A DNA stretch of 64,000 bases from NCBI GenBank assembly GCA_023663725.1, contig JAMPGX010000005.1:15403-79402 (forward strand), written 5' to 3'. Source of the DNA: a bacterium. GTDB taxonomy: Bacteria > Bacillota > Clostridia > Lachnospirales > Lachnospiraceae. The notes beneath the pieces were generated by a model. The model did no database searches and was not told the origin of the DNA. It saw only the letters and a list, made by a program, of their open reading frames with translations. Position numbers and translations under genes: made by a program. Positions 54,960 to 64,000 of this stretch are shown piece after piece; the stretch's first letter is position 1, and each line of letters begins with the position of its first letter.

Positions 54960-57815
54960 ATGGAAGAAGTCAAAAAGATGCTTCCGAAAAGGGAGTACAT
55001 TAAGATAAGGGGAGCAAGCGAGCACAATCTGAAGAATATTGACGTGGATATTCCCCGCAATGAGTTCGTGGTTCTGACAGGCATGTCGGGGTCTGGCAAG
55101 TCTTCGCTGGCATTTGACACGATCTACGCGGAGGGACAGCGCCGGTATATGGAGTCCCTGTCCTCCTATGCGAGGCAGTTCTTAGGGCAGATGGAGAAGC
55201 CCAATGTGGAGAGGATCGACGGCCTATCTCCGGCTATCTCCATCGACCAGAAGTCCACGAACCGCAATCCCCGCTCTACAGTGGGAACCGTGACGGAGAT
55301 CTACGACTATTTTCGTCTGCTGTATGCCCGTATAGGGATTCCGCACTGTCCCAAGTGCGGCAGAGTGATTGCGAAGCAGACCGTGGATCAGATGGTAGAC
55401 CAGATCATGGAGCTGGGCGAGGGAGCCAAGATTCAGCTTCTTGCGCCGGTGGTCAGGGGCCGCAAGGGAATGCACGAAAAGGTCTTTGAGCGAGCCAAGA
55501 AGAGCGGTTATGTTCGGGTGAGAGTCGATGGCAATCTGTATGAGCTTTCTGAGGATATCTCTTTAGAGAAAAATATTAAACATAACATAGAGATCGTGGT
55601 TGACCGCCTGATTGTAAAAGAGGGAATTCAGAAAAGGCTTGCGGATTCGATTGAGAATGTGTTGCAGCTGGCCGAGGGCCTGTTGGAGGTAGATGTGATC
55701 GGGGGGCAGCCGCTCAGCTTTTCCCAGAGCTTTTCCTGTCCGGATTGCGGAGTCAGCATCAGTGAGGTGGAGCCGCGCAGCTTTTCCTTTAATAACCCCT
55801 TTGGGGCCTGTCCGGTGTGCTTTGGTCTGGGATATAAGATGGAGTTCGATATGGAGTTGATCATCCCTGACCCGAAGCTGTCTATCAATGAGGGCGCCAT
55901 CGTAGTTCCGGGGTGGCAGTCCTGCAATTCCAAGGGCAGCTTTACCAATGCGCTTCTGCAGGCTATGGGCAAGGAGTTTCATTTTGATTTGGATACGCCG
56001 TACAAGGACTATCCGGACAAGATTAAGGAGATTCTTACTCATGGGACCAACGGCAGGGAGGTTACTGTGTACTATGAGGGTCAGCGGGGCAAGGGAGAGT
56101 ATCCTGTCGCATTCGAGGGAATGCTTCTCAACCTGGAACGCCGGTACAGGGAGTCGAGTTCAGAGTCCCTGAAGGCGGAGTACGAGACCTTCATGCGGAT
56201 CACTCCCTGTAAGGAGTGCAAGGGTATGCGTCTGAAGCAGGAATCGCTGGCGGTGACCGTGGGGGGTAAGAACATCTATGAAGTGACGGCCCTGTCCATC
56301 GTGAAGCTCTATGACTTTGTGATGAACCTACAGCTGACGCCTCAGCAGGAATTGATCGGGAAACAGCTCTTGAAGGAAATCCGCGCCCGAGTAAAATTCC
56401 TGCAGGATGTGGGCCTGGACTATCTGTCACTGGCGCGGGCTACCGCCAGTCTTTCAGGGGGTGAGGCCCAGCGCATCCGTCTGGCCACCCAGATAGGCTC
56501 CGGACTTGTGGGAGTGTGTTATATCCTAGATGAGCCGAGCATCGGACTGCACCAGAGAGACAATGACAAGCTGCTGGCTACCTTGAAGCAGTTGCGCGAT
56601 CTGGGTAACACCTTGATTGTGGTGGAACATGACGAGGATACCATGTTGGCGGCGGACTATATCGTTGACATCGGTCCCGGCGCAGGCTCCCACGGCGGGG
56701 AGGTGGTGGCAGTGGGAACCGCCGAGGAGATCATGCAGGTGGAGGAGTCTGTCACCGGACAGTATCTGAGCGGCAAGAGGTTCATACCCGTTCCCAGGAC
56801 GAGGCGTAAGCCGACGGGGTATATCAAGGTGCTGGGCGCTCAGGAGAACAATCTGAAGAACGTGGACGTGACTTTCCCACTGGGTATTATGACCTGTGTT
56901 ACCGGGGTTTCCGGTTCAGGAAAAAGCTCCCTGGTCAACGAGATACTGAACAAACATCTGTCCAGAGATCTGAATCGGGCCAGAGTGATTCCCGGAAAAC
57001 ACAGGGATATCGAGGGAATCGAGCAGCTGGACAAGGTCATAGATATCGATCAGTCGCCCATCGGCCGCACGCCAAGGTCTAACCCCGCAACCTACACGGG
57101 TGTGTTCGATATGATTCGTGACCTGTTCGCCTCCACGCCGGATGCCAAGGCCAAGGGATACAACAAGGGACGTTTCAGCTTCAATGTGAAGGGCGGGCGC
57201 TGCGAGGCTTGCAGCGGCGATGGCATCATTAAGATCGAGATGCATTTCCTGCCTGACGTATATGTACCCTGCGAGGTATGCGGCGGCAAGCGGTACAACA
57301 GGGAGACGCTCGATGTGAAATACAAGGGAAAGAGCATCTATGATGTTCTGGATATGACGGTGGAGGAGGCACTGCCTTTCTTTGAGAATGTGCCTTCCGT
57401 TCGCAACAAGATCCAGACACTTTATGATGTGGGACTTTCCTATGTGAAGCTCGGACAGCCCTCCACCACTCTCTCCGGTGGGGAGGCCCAGCGGATTAAG
57501 CTGGCCACAGAACTCTCACGCCGAAGCACCGGCAAGACCGTCTATATCCTGGATGAGCCCACTACCGGATTGCATTTTGCAGATGTACACAAGCTGGTGG
57601 AGATCCTGCACAAGCTGGCCGACGGAGGCAATACCGTGATTGTTATCGAGCACAATCTGGACGTCATCAAGGCCGCGGATTACATTATCGACATGGGACC
57701 TGAGGGCGGCGATCGGGGAGGCACAGTCATTGCCGAGGGCACCCCCGAGGAGGTGGCCCAGATGAAAGGCTCCTACACAGGCATATATATCAAAAAGATG
57801 TTGGACAGGGGTTAA
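54960..57815 (+). CDS. uvrA: Excinuclease ABC subunit A
   Basis: A 951-residue twin ABC ATPase. Domain 1 has [20 protein letters not shown] and the [16 protein letters not shown] signature; domain 2 has [15 protein letters not shown] and [16 protein letters not shown]. Zinc-binding cysteine pairs occur in [18 protein letters not shown] with CPVCFGLG, and CEACSGDG with CEVCGGKR. Length and order match the family. It loads UvrB onto damaged DNA. Confidence 0.97.
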   Translation: MEEVKKMLPKREYIKIRGASEHNLKNIDVDIPRNEFVVLTGMSGSGKSSLAFDTIYAEGQRRYMESLSSYARQFLGQMEKPNVERIDGLSPAISIDQKSTNRNPRSTVGTVTEIYDYFRLLYARIGIPHCPKCGRVIAKQTVDQMVDQIMELGEGAKIQLLAPVVRGRKGMHEKVFERAKKSGYVRVRVDGNLYELSEDISLEKNIKHNIEIVVDRLIVKEGIQKRLADSIENVLQLAEGLLEVDVIGGQPLSFSQSFSCPDCGVSISEVEPRSFSFNNPFGACPVCFGLGYKMEFDMELIIPDPKLSINEGAIVVPGWQSCNSKGSFTNALLQAMGKEFHFDLDTPYKDYPDKIKEILTHGTNGREVTVYYEGQRGKGEYPVAFEGMLLNLERRYRESSSESLKAEYETFMRITPCKECKGMRLKQESLAVTVGGKNIYEVTALSIVKLYDFVMNLQLTPQQELIGKQLLKEIRARVKFLQDVGLDYLSLARATASLSGGEAQRIRLATQIGSGLVGVCYILDEPSIGLHQRDNDKLLATLKQLRDLGNTLIVVEHDEDTMLAADYIVDIGPGAGSHGGEVVAVGTAEEIMQVEESVTGQYLSGKRFIPVPRTRRKPTGYIKVLGAQENNLKNVDVTFPLGIMTCVTGVSGSGKSSLVNEILNKHLSRDLNRARVIPGKHRDIEGIEQLDKVIDIDQSPIGRTPRSNPATYTGVFDMIRDLFASTPDAKAKGYNKGRFSFNVKGGRCEACSGDGIIKIEMHFLPDVYVPCEVCGGKRYNRETLDVKYKGKSIYDVLDMTVEEALPFFENVPSVRNKIQTLYDVGLSYVKLGQPSTTLSGGEAQRIKLATELSRRSTGKTVYILDEPTTGLHFADVHKLVEILHKLADGGNTVIVIEHNLDVIKAADYIIDMGPEGGDRGGTVIAEGTPEEVAQMKGSYTGIYIKKMLDRG

Positions 57816-57853
57816 CTTCTGTCGGAATCATCCGATATAATCTGTGAAAAGCA

Positions 57854-57920
57854 TGGATGCGGAAAGAGAACGGAGGGAATCGTTCGCTTTTGGCATCCAA
57901 AATTTTTAAATTTTTTTGGA
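57854..57920 (+). terminator. Candidate terminator after uvrA
   Basis: TGGATGC and GCATCCA pair, with nested GAAAG/CTTT, around a long loop, followed by A+T-rich sequence with two T-runs. Confidence 0.45.
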
Positions 57921-57927
57921 AACCCCT

Positions 57928-57955
57928 TTGAAAAAGAAAAGTTTTCATGTATAAT
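57928..57955 (+). promoter_or_regulatory. Promoter of the mbl operon
   Basis: TTGAAA (57928-57933) and TATAAT (57950-57955) are 16 bases apart. A leader of about 130 bases follows. Confidence 0.7.
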
Positions 57956-57961
57956 GTACGG

Positions 57962-58030
57962 TGACGCTGTGCGTCTGAAGATGAGGATTGACGGTTGAAC
58001 TTCCGGTGCGAAGACGCGGGAAGAGGGTAG
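57962..58030 (+). other. Leader with two hairpins upstream of mbl
   Basis: GACGC/GCGTC (57963-57975) forms a tight hairpin with a three-base loop. CTTCC/GGAAG with an inner GCG/CGC pair forms a second at about 58000-58023. Neither is followed by a U-run, so they are not terminators. They may stabilise the mRNA or take part in regulation. I recognise no riboswitch. Confidence 0.35.
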
Positions 58031-58090
58031 GATTATTTTCAGACAAATGTGGCAACATTATCATAGATACCATGAAAGGGGTAGCAGTAT

Positions 58091-59080
58091 ATGTATACGG
58101 ACATTGGGATTGACTTGGGTACCGCCAGTATTCTGGTTTACATTAGAGGAAAAGGAGTCGTGTTGAAGGAGCCGTCAGTTGTGGCCTTTGACAGGGACAC
58201 CAACAAGATCAAGGCTATCGGCGAGGACGCCCGATTGATGTTGGGGCGTACTCCCGGCAATATTGTGGCAGTCAGACCGTTGCGTCAGGGCGTGATCTCG
58301 GATTACAGCGTCACAGAGAAGATGATGAAGTATTTTATTCAGAAGGCTCTGGGCAAGAGGACTTTTCGCAAGCCGCGCATTGCGGTATGCGTACCCAGCG
58401 GCGTCACGGAGGTGGAGAAGAAAGCTGTTGAGGATGCCACCTATCAGGCGGGCGCAAGAGAAGTGTTTATCATCGAGGAGCCCATCGCGGCGGCCATCGG
58501 CGCAGGCATTGACATCTCAAAGCCCTGCGGCAACATGATCGTGGATATCGGCGGCGGCACCTCGGATATAGCGGTGATCTCCCTGGGAGGCACCGTGGTC
58601 AGCGCTTCCATTAAGATTGCCGGAGACGATTTTGATGAGGCCATTGTTCGTTATATGCGTAAGAAGCATAATCTGCTTATCGGTGAGCGCACTGCAGAGG
58701 ACCTGAAGATCAGGATTGGTTCCGCTTACAAGAGGCCGGAGGTTGACTACATGGATGTCAGGGGGCGCAACCTGGTGACAGGTCTGCCCAAGACCGTGAA
58801 GGTATCCTCCGAGGAGACCGAGGAGGCTCTGCGGGAGACTACAGCTCAGATCGTGGAGACCATTCACAGCGTGTTGGAGAAGACCCCTCCTGAGCTGGCG
58901 GCAGATATTGCCGACAGAGGCATCGTGCTCACAGGCGGCGGCAGTCTGCTGCGGGGACTGGAGGATCTGATTTCCGCCAAGACAGGCATCAACACTATGA
59001 CGGCTGAGGACCCCATGACGGCAGTGGCCATTGGAACAGGCAAATATGTGGAGTTCCTGGCGGGTTACAGGGAAGATTAG
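58091..59080 (+). CDS. mbl: MreB-family actin homologue Mbl
   Basis: A 329-residue bacterial actin that guides side-wall synthesis at the inner membrane. ATP-binding motifs are DIGIDLGTASILVYIRGKG, MIVDIGGGTSDIAVISLGG and GIVLTGGGSLLRGLEDLI. The gene order mbl, flhO, flhP is the same as in Bacillus subtilis, which favours Mbl over MreB. MreC and MreD are not adjacent, again as for Mbl. Confidence 0.9.
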   Translation: MYTDIGIDLGTASILVYIRGKGVVLKEPSVVAFDRDTNKIKAIGEDARLMLGRTPGNIVAVRPLRQGVISDYSVTEKMMKYFIQKALGKRTFRKPRIAVCVPSGVTEVEKKAVEDATYQAGAREVFIIEEPIAAAIGAGIDISKPCGNMIVDIGGGTSDIAVISLGGTVVSASIKIAGDDFDEAIVRYMRKKHNLLIGERTAEDLKIRIGSAYKRPEVDYMDVRGRNLVTGLPKTVKVSSEETEEALRETTAQIVETIHSVLEKTPPELAADIADRGIVLTGGGSLLRGLEDLISAKTGINTMTAEDPMTAVAIGTGKYVEFLAGYRED

Positions 59081-59098
59081 CAAGAAGGAGACAAAGGT

Positions 59099-59878
59099 AT
59101 GCTGAGAGGGCTTTATGCGGCGCATACAGGGCTGCGCAATGAGCAGTACCGTATGGACATATTGACAAATAATCTGGCTAACGCATCTACGGTGGGATTC
59201 AAAAAGGAGGGCTCTACCAGCCAGGCCTTCAGGGATGTGTTGGCAGTGAAAATCAAGGATTCCTCCGTGGGACTTGGCAATATTCAACCGATTGGACACA
59301 ACCGGCTGGGAGTGAAGATCGGCGAGAACTATACGGATTATACGCAGGGATCCTTCCGGATTACCGAGAACACATATGATTTGGCGTTGTCGGGCAGCGG
59401 CTTTTTTGCGTTGGAGTACACTAACAGCGCGGGAGAGACATCCACTAAATATACCCGTGCAGGCGATTTTACGCTGACGCAGGATGGTTATCTGGTGAAC
59501 AACGACGGCATGTATGTGCTGGACACCCAGAACCGCCGTATACAGCTGAATACTCTGGTGGAAACCACGATAGATGACACGGGGATGATCTATCAGGGGG
59601 ACAGGGCGGTGGCCCAGATCCAGGTGGCCGACTTTGAGGATTATGACTATCTGGAGAAATTCGGGGACACTTTCTTCCAGCCAGTCGAGGGGGCGACTCG
59701 GATAGACGGCACTGCGGAGGTGAAGTCCGGCGTGTTGGAGATGTCCAACATGTCCGTGATTCAGGAGATGGTCAATATGATCAGCGTGACCAGGGCATAT
59801 GAGAGCAATCAGAAGATTGTGCAAACCTATGATGAGAGTCTGGATATCGCTGTGAATCAGCTTGGCAGGATTCAATAG
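59099..59878 (+). CDS. flhO: Flagellar basal-body rod protein FlhO (FlgF/FlgG family)
   Basis: A 259-residue rod protein. The N-terminal flagellar rod motif LTNNLANASTVGFKKEG is present, and the central domain and the C-terminal MVNMISVTRAYESNQKIVQT complete the FlgF/FlgG pattern. It forms part of the distal rod. It lies 18 bases after mbl. Assignment as FlhO rests on synteny with Bacillus. Confidence 0.88.
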   Translation: MLRGLYAAHTGLRNEQYRMDILTNNLANASTVGFKKEGSTSQAFRDVLAVKIKDSSVGLGNIQPIGHNRLGVKIGENYTDYTQGSFRITENTYDLALSGSGFFALEYTNSAGETSTKYTRAGDFTLTQDGYLVNNDGMYVLDTQNRRIQLNTLVETTIDDTGMIYQGDRAVAQIQVADFEDYDYLEKFGDTFFQPVEGATRIDGTAEVKSGVLEMSNMSVIQEMVNMISVTRAYESNQKIVQTYDESLDIAVNQLGRIQ

Positions 59879-59908
59879 GGAGTGCCGTATGGCAGATTTG
59901 TGAGATAC

Positions 59909-59921
59909 ATATAATTGGATA
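59909..59921 (+). repeat. Left 13-bp direct repeat flanking hairpin copy B
   Basis: ATATAATTGGATA here is identical to 60126-60138. The two copies abut the inverted ends of the hairpin repeat. Confidence 0.75.
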
Positions 59922-60125
59922 GACAATTGCGAAATCCTTTTTTGGTAGTGCCGAATTGTGTATATTGTATATTCCATAAGCAATGCCCTTTCGAACCGTC
60001 GGTACTTAGGGTTGCTAGCAACCCTAAGTACCGTTACGGTGAGAACGGAGCGAAAGCGTGCTTGCGTTGGAATATGCAATGTGCACAATGACACTCGCAA
60101 AGTAACTGGTTTTTGCAAATGCCTA
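59922..60125 (+). repeat. Hairpin-forming intergenic repeat, copy B
   Basis: A 204-base element with imperfect inverted ends (GACAATTGCGAAATCC on the left, the complement of GGCATTTGCAAAAACC on the right). Inner inverted segments ATTGTGTATATTGTATATTCC and TGGAATATGCAATGTGCACAAT pair through several G-U pairs, as do CTTTCG/CGAAAG and ACCGT/ACGGT. The apex at 60001-60032 is a perfect 32-base palindrome. It lies between flhO and flhP, splitting a gene pair that is adjacent in relatives. It contains no ORF of its own worth noting. Confidence 0.85.
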
Positions 60126-60138
60126 ATATAATTGGATA
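60126..60138 (+). repeat. Right 13-bp direct repeat flanking hairpin copy B
   Basis: ATATAATTGGATA, an exact match to 59909-59921. Confidence 0.75.
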
Positions 60139-60156
60139 ACGACAGGAGATGGGAAA

Positions 60157-60978
60157 ATGGTTCGAAGCTTATGGACGGCGGCGACCGGTATGATCGCTCA
60201 GCAGACGAATATTGACACGATTGCCAACAATCTGGCGAATGTGAACACTACAGGCTATAAGACGGAAGTGAATGAGTTTAAGTCTCTTCTGTACCAAAAT
60301 CTGCAGAGGAAGACAACCACGGCGGACGGGAGACCCAAGCCCACCAGCGCTCAGGTCGGCCTGGGTGTGCGCAACGCATCCATCACGGCGCTGTATGGCA
60401 AACAGGGACCGCTGTTATCCTCCGAGAAGGATACTTCCTTTGCTATCGATGGAAAAGGCTTTTTTGCTGTACAGGGTGCTGACGGCAATACATACTATAC
60501 CAGGAACGGTAATTTTGACTGGGCCTTGGGGGAGAACAAGAGCAATATGTTGACAACCTCCGACGGTTTGCCGGTGTTGGACACTCAGGGCAGGCCGATT
60601 GTCTTGAACAGCAATTATGTGGTCAGCAGGATTCACGTTATGTCTGACGGGCAGGTGTGTTATCCGGATGAGAGGGGCAACGATCAGCCTCTGGGAATCC
60701 AGATCGGGCTGATTCAGTTCAATAATCCGTCCGGCTTGGAGCGTTTGGATGACACCCTCTATGCGGAATCAGCGGCCAGCGGTCAACCGATCAATGAGTT
60801 TACCAGCAACGCGGTGGAGAAGAGCAAGGTGTTGCAGAACTATCTGGAGGGCTCCGGCGTGCAGGTGGTAGACGAGATGGTGAATATGATCGTGGCGCAG
60901 CGCGCCTATGAGATGAATTCCAAGGCGATTATCGCTTCCGATGAGATGATGCAGCAGGCAAATAATCTGAGAAGATAA
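60157..60978 (+). CDS. flhP: Flagellar hook-basal body protein FlhP (FlgG family)
   Basis: A 273-residue rod or hook-basal body protein. Motifs are DTIANNLANVNTTGYKTEVN near the N terminus, FAIDGKGFFAVQ in the middle and VVDEMVNMIVAQRAYEMNSK at the C terminus. AGGAG lies before ATG. Length is normal. The hairpin repeat in front may affect its coupling to flhO. Confidence 0.9.
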   Translation: MVRSLWTAATGMIAQQTNIDTIANNLANVNTTGYKTEVNEFKSLLYQNLQRKTTTADGRPKPTSAQVGLGVRNASITALYGKQGPLLSSEKDTSFAIDGKGFFAVQGADGNTYYTRNGNFDWALGENKSNMLTTSDGLPVLDTQGRPIVLNSNYVVSRIHVMSDGQVCYPDERGNDQPLGIQIGLIQFNNPSGLERLDDTLYAESAASGQPINEFTSNAVEKSKVLQNYLEGSGVQVVDEMVNMIVAQRAYEMNSKAIIASDEMMQQANNLRR

Positions 60979-60996
60979 GGTAGGAGAACATAGACA

Positions 60997-61356
60997 ATGG
61001 ATATTGGCAATATGTGGAACAGTGGCAGCATGAGTGATATGACCAGTACGGCAGCCAGCAATGCGGCGGCTTCTAAGCTGGAGGGTCAGTTAAAAAATGG
61101 ATACAAGAACGCCACGGACGAGGAGTTGATGACGGCCTGTAAGCAATTTGAAGCCTATTTTCTGGAACAGATGTTTAAGGCCATGCAGAAGACGGTGCCC
61201 AATTACAGCACGGATGGCATGACAGGTTCAAGCAGCACGCTAATGGATTACTATAAAGAGCAGATGGTTCAGAAGGTGGCGGAGGAATCCACGGAGCAGA
61301 ACAGTCTGGGACTGGCACAAATGCTGTATGAACAAATGAAAAGAAATATGGAGTAA
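60997..61356 (+). CDS. FlgJ-type rod-binding protein (N-terminal domain only)
   Basis: A 119-residue protein with the rod-binding domain alone: DEELMTACKQFEAYFLEQMF and MDYYKEQMVQKVAEESTE. The peptidoglycan hydrolase domain of full-length FlgJ is absent, as in many Firmicutes. It begins 18 bases after flhP and is probably translated with the rod genes. Confidence 0.87.
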   Translation: MDIGNMWNSGSMSDMTSTAASNAAASKLEGQLKNGYKNATDEELMTACKQFEAYFLEQMFKAMQKTVPNYSTDGMTGSSSTLMDYYKEQMVQKVAEESTEQNSLGLAQMLYEQMKRNME

Positions 61357-61361
61357 AGACC

Positions 61362-61392
61362 AAGGCTGCTGATCAGAGAGGCAGCCTTTTTT
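61362..61392 (+). terminator. Terminator after the flagellar rod genes
   Basis: AAGGCTGC and GCAGCCTT form an eight-pair stem with an 11-base loop, followed by TTTT. Confidence 0.85.
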
Positions 61393-61417
61393 GCGATAAA
61401 GAGGTAAGATACTGTAT

Positions 61418-63637
61418 ATGGACACAATCAGCGGATATGTGGAACACATAATCTACCAGAACCCTGAGAACGGGTATACGGTTATGGAATTGATGGGTGA
61501 CGAAGCTGAGATTACCTGTGTGGGATTCTGCAGAGGGCTTTCGGAGGGTGAGACGATAGAAGCCACGGGAGAATATGCGGAGCATCCCATGTATGGCAGG
61601 CAGTTCAAAATCAGCGCCTATCAGACGGTTGCCCCCAGAGACAGAGTGAGTATGGAGCGCTATCTGGGATCGGGAGCGATCAAAGGTATCGGTGTAGCTC
61701 TGGCGGCCCGAATCGTCAAAGCGTTTGGAGATGACACCTTTCGGATTATCGAGGAGGAGCCGGAGCGACTGGCAGAGGTCAAGGGCATCAGCCTGAGCAA
61801 GGCCAGGGAGATCGCCGCGCAGATGGAGGAGAAACACGAGCTGCGCGACGCGCTTATCTATCTCCAGCAGTTCGGGATATCCAACGCTCTGGCACTGCGG
61901 ATATATGACAGTTATGGCACGTCGCTCTATCGCGTTATGAAAGAGAATCCGTACCAGCTGGCGGAAGATATTCGCGGTGTCGGCTTTAAGATCGCGGATG
62001 AGATCGCCTCTCGGATTGGTATTCACACCGACTCGGATTACCGAATACGGAGCGGCGTACTCTATGTGCTGCAACAGGCGGTGGGGGAGGGACACTGCTA
62101 TCTGCCGATGGCAGTTTTGCTGGAGCGCGCTGCTTCCCTGCTGGACGTAGCCAGTGAGTATATTCGTCCGCAGCTGGACAATCTGACCATGGATAAAAAG
62201 CTGGTGATCAAGGGGGAGCTGGTCTATGCCGCCAGCTATTATTACGCGGAGCTAAACTGTGCCCATATGCTCTGCAGCCTGGATGTTCCAATGCGGCAGG
62301 ATCAGCAACAGATGCAGCGGACACTGGAAGCCATCGCGTCGGAGATAGGGATTCAACTGGACGAGCTGCAGTACCGGGCAGTGCAGGAAGCGATTCAAAA
62401 CGGTCTGTTCATCCTCTCGGGAGGTCCGGGTACAGGGAAGACTACCACGATCAATACCATCATACGCTTTTTTGAGCGTGAGGGATATGACATCCTGCTG
62501 GCTGCGCCCACAGGCCGAGCGGCCAAGCGCATGACGGAGGCTACGGGTTTTGAGGCCCGTACGATCCACCGGATGCTGGAGCTGAACGGGGCTCTGTCCG
62601 ACGAGGATAAAAGGGGCATACGCTTTGAGAGAAACGAAGAGAATCCTCTGGAGGCGGACGTGATCATTATCGACGAGATGTCTATGGTCGATTTGCCCTT
62701 GCTTCAGGCCATGCTGAAGGCAATCATGCCGGGAACCCGTCTGATTCTGGTAGGGGATGTGGACCAGTTGCCCAGCGTGGGACCAGGACAGGTGCTACGG
62801 GACATCATGCAGGCTCGGGCTTTTCCGATGGTTGTGTTGCAGAAGATCTACCGACAGGCCGGCGAGAGCGATATTGTTGTCAATGCGCATCATATTAACA
62901 GGGGAGAGCAGATTGCCCTGGACAACAAGAGCAGGGATTTTTTTCTGCTGGAGCGCAGCGATGTGAACGTCATCTATAAGCATATGATTCAGTTGATCAG
63001 GGAGAAGCTGCCGCCCTATGTCCATGCGACTCCCTATGATATCCAGGTGTTGACTCCCATGCGCAAGGGCAGTCTGGGAGTGGAGACGCTCAATGGAATC
63101 CTGCAGCAGTATCTCAATCCTCCCGACGCAGGCAAACGGGAATATGTCTCAGGGGGGACGATCTATCGCGAAGGTGATAAGGTAATGCAGATTCGCAACA
63201 ATTACCAGCTGGAATGGGAGGTTGTCAGTCGCTACGGCATTCCCGTTGACAAGGGAATGGGTGTGTTTAACGGGGATATGGGGAGGATACTGGAGATTCG
63301 AGAGAGCTGCTCTGAGCTGGTGGTGGAGTTTGACGAGAGCAGGAGAGTAACCTATCCGTTTTCTCTGTTGGAGGAGCTGGAGCTGTCCTATGCCATCACG
63401 ATACACAAATCCCAGGGCAGCGAGTATCCGGCGGTGATCATGCCTCTGCTGACCGGTCCAAGGCTGCTGTTTAACCGCAATCTTCTATATACCGGAGTTA
63501 CTCGGGCAAAGAGCTGTGTGACGATTCTCGGCAGCAGTCGGACTGTTCGGGACATGATTGACAATATCAGTGAGAACCAGCGCTACACTTCGCTGGATCA
63601 GCGGATTGGGGAGGAGCGACCTTGGGGCGCGGAATGA
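61418..63637 (+). CDS. recD2: RecD2-type superfamily I DNA helicase
   Basis: A 739-residue ATP-dependent 5'-to-3' helicase. The N-terminal OB-like region and helix-hairpin-helix motifs (GAIKGIGVALAARIV, VKGISLSKAREIA, IRGVGFKIADEIA) are followed by Walker A GGPGTGKTTTI (Lys341), Walker B DEMSMVDLPLL, VGDVDQLPSVGPG and the C-terminal motif AITIHKSQGSEYPAVIMP. The long N-terminal domain distinguishes RecD2 from RecD of RecBCD. It overlaps comF by four bases. Confidence 0.93.
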   Translation: MDTISGYVEHIIYQNPENGYTVMELMGDEAEITCVGFCRGLSEGETIEATGEYAEHPMYGRQFKISAYQTVAPRDRVSMERYLGSGAIKGIGVALAARIVKAFGDDTFRIIEEEPERLAEVKGISLSKAREIAAQMEEKHELRDALIYLQQFGISNALALRIYDSYGTSLYRVMKENPYQLAEDIRGVGFKIADEIASRIGIHTDSDYRIRSGVLYVLQQAVGEGHCYLPMAVLLERAASLLDVASEYIRPQLDNLTMDKKLVIKGELVYAASYYYAELNCAHMLCSLDVPMRQDQQQMQRTLEAIASEIGIQLDELQYRAVQEAIQNGLFILSGGPGTGKTTTINTIIRFFEREGYDILLAAPTGRAAKRMTEATGFEARTIHRMLELNGALSDEDKRGIRFERNEENPLEADVIIIDEMSMVDLPLLQAMLKAIMPGTRLILVGDVDQLPSVGPGQVLRDIMQARAFPMVVLQKIYRQAGESDIVVNAHHINRGEQIALDNKSRDFFLLERSDVNVIYKHMIQLIREKLPPYVHATPYDIQVLTPMRKGSLGVETLNGILQQYLNPPDAGKREYVSGGTIYREGDKVMQIRNNYQLEWEVVSRYGIPVDKGMGVFNGDMGRILEIRESCSELVVEFDESRRVTYPFSLLEELELSYAITIHKSQGSEYPAVIMPLLTGPRLLFNRNLLYTGVTRAKSCVTILGSSRTVRDMIDNISENQRYTSLDQRIGEERPWGAE

Positions 63638-64000
63638 GGGAAAATATTGGAGGATGGCTGGAGAAAGCCGCGGCATTATTATACCCGCCGGCATGTCCGG
63701 TCTGCAATGAGCTGCTGGGAACAGGCACGCAGAGCATGTGCCCGGACTGTAGAAGGCGCGTGCGCTATCTGTCGGGGCCACTGTGCTGCAAATGCGGTAA
63801 AAAGCTTTCGGAGCGCGAGGCGGAGTACTGCTTAGATTGCAGTCGGGGGCGCCACGTATTCACTGCTGGAAGGGCTCTGTATGAGTACGAGGATGTCGCA
63901 GCCGCCCTCTATCGTTTTAAATATGGCGGATACAGAGAGTATGCGCAATTTTTTGCGGGAGAGCTGGCGCGACAACTGGGGGCCTATATCTGCTCGCTTA
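63634..64000 (+). CDS. ComF family protein, 5' part (runs off the window)
   Basis: The first 122 residues are visible. A zinc-finger-like N terminus carries cysteine pairs (CPVC, CPDC, CCKCGKK, CLDC), followed by the start of the ComF region ALYEYEDVAAALYRFKYGG. In Bacillus, ComFC is needed for DNA uptake; the C-terminal phosphoribosyltransferase-like domain is expected beyond the window. It is coupled to recD2 by ATGA. Confidence 0.88.
   Translation, partial: MRENIGGWLEKAAALLYPPACPVCNELLGTGTQSMCPDCRRRVRYLSGPLCCKCGKKLSEREAEYCLDCSRGRHVFTAGRALYEYEDVAAALYRFKYGGYREYAQFFAGELARQLGAYICSL

Noticed and set aside
58517-60118. A 533-codon open frame on the minus strand across mbl, flhO and the hairpin repeat
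   Set aside because: It is antisense to two clear genes and to the repeat, has no recognisable domain or ribosome binding site, and is explained by the codon bias of the sense genes.

Overview
The window looks like a chromosomal segment of a motile, anaerobic Firmicute, most likely a Lachnospiraceae-type Clostridium relative. Supporting this are Gram-positive lipoproteins with lipoboxes, strong AGGAGG-type ribosome binding sites, an Mbl-flhO-flhP flagellar/cell-shape cluster, YesM/YesN-type sugar two-component systems, an HgdC-type acyl-CoA dehydratase activase, a YjfB motility protein and an FtsEX-M23-CtpA cassette. The taxonomic call is an inference from gene content; no rRNA gene is present.

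Layout. 0-8.4 kb: the tail of an Rpn-type nuclease, a CapA-like lipoprotein, an Fe-S aldo/keto reductase, galK, a metallophosphoesterase, a minus-strand membrane-anchored unknown facing a 34-residue membrane peptide, a VanW-family protein and an AIR-synthase/HypE-like protein. 8.4-11.6 kb: a hairpin repeat, then an Lrp regulator with an aminotransferase, trmL and a Ham1-type pyrophosphatase. 11.6-23.6 kb: a sugar sensing, uptake and chemotaxis block. It holds a YesM-type kinase, a YtfQ-like sensory binding lipoprotein, a YesN-type regulator, a GntR-LacI repressor, a four-gene YtfQRT-YjfF-like ABC importer and a methyl-accepting chemotaxis protein. 23.8-27.5 kb: a Gld-like ABC exporter with a fused permease/GldG protein and a short DUF4340 partner. 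27.5-29.3 kb: a PilB/GspE ATPase behind a structured leader. 29.4-34.1 kb: an acetyltransferase, a minus-strand activase operon, a truncated serine hydrolase, a CPT-like kinase, a full Rpn nuclease and tRNA-Gln(CUG). 34.3-43.8 kb: an OmpR-type two-component pair, DegV, an RluA-type pseudouridine synthase, an AI-2E-type permease, an O-antigen-ligase-like protein, an acyl-ACP thioesterase, a CvfB-like S1 protein and a CPBP protease. 43.9-49.8 kb: YjfB, a CdaR/PucR-like regulator, then ftsE, ftsX, an EnvC-like M23 protein and CtpA. 49.8-52.7 kb: an A+T-rich, terminator-bounded three-gene cassette. 52.8-57.8 kb: uvrB and uvrA. 57.9-64.0 kb: mbl, flhO, a second hairpin repeat, flhP, a FlgJ-type rod-binding protein, recD2 and the start of comF.

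How the genes fit together. The sugar block combines external sensing (a binding protein with a two-component system), high-affinity uptake (binding protein, one ATPase, two permeases) and chemotaxis. GalK is nearby, which makes a galactose-related ligand plausible but unproven. FtsEX with the coiled-coil M23 protein is the usual division-linked control of cell-wall hydrolysis.

The most novel candidates are two. One is the island at 49.8-52.7 kb: a kinesin-light-chain-like TPR protein, a small hydrophobic protein resembling effector-associated (EACC1-like) components, and an HExxH putative metallopeptidase, which could be an undescribed conflict or stress-response cassette. The other is a roughly 200-bp palindromic repeat family with inverted ends and compensatory changes in its hairpin; one copy is flanked by 13-bp direct repeats.
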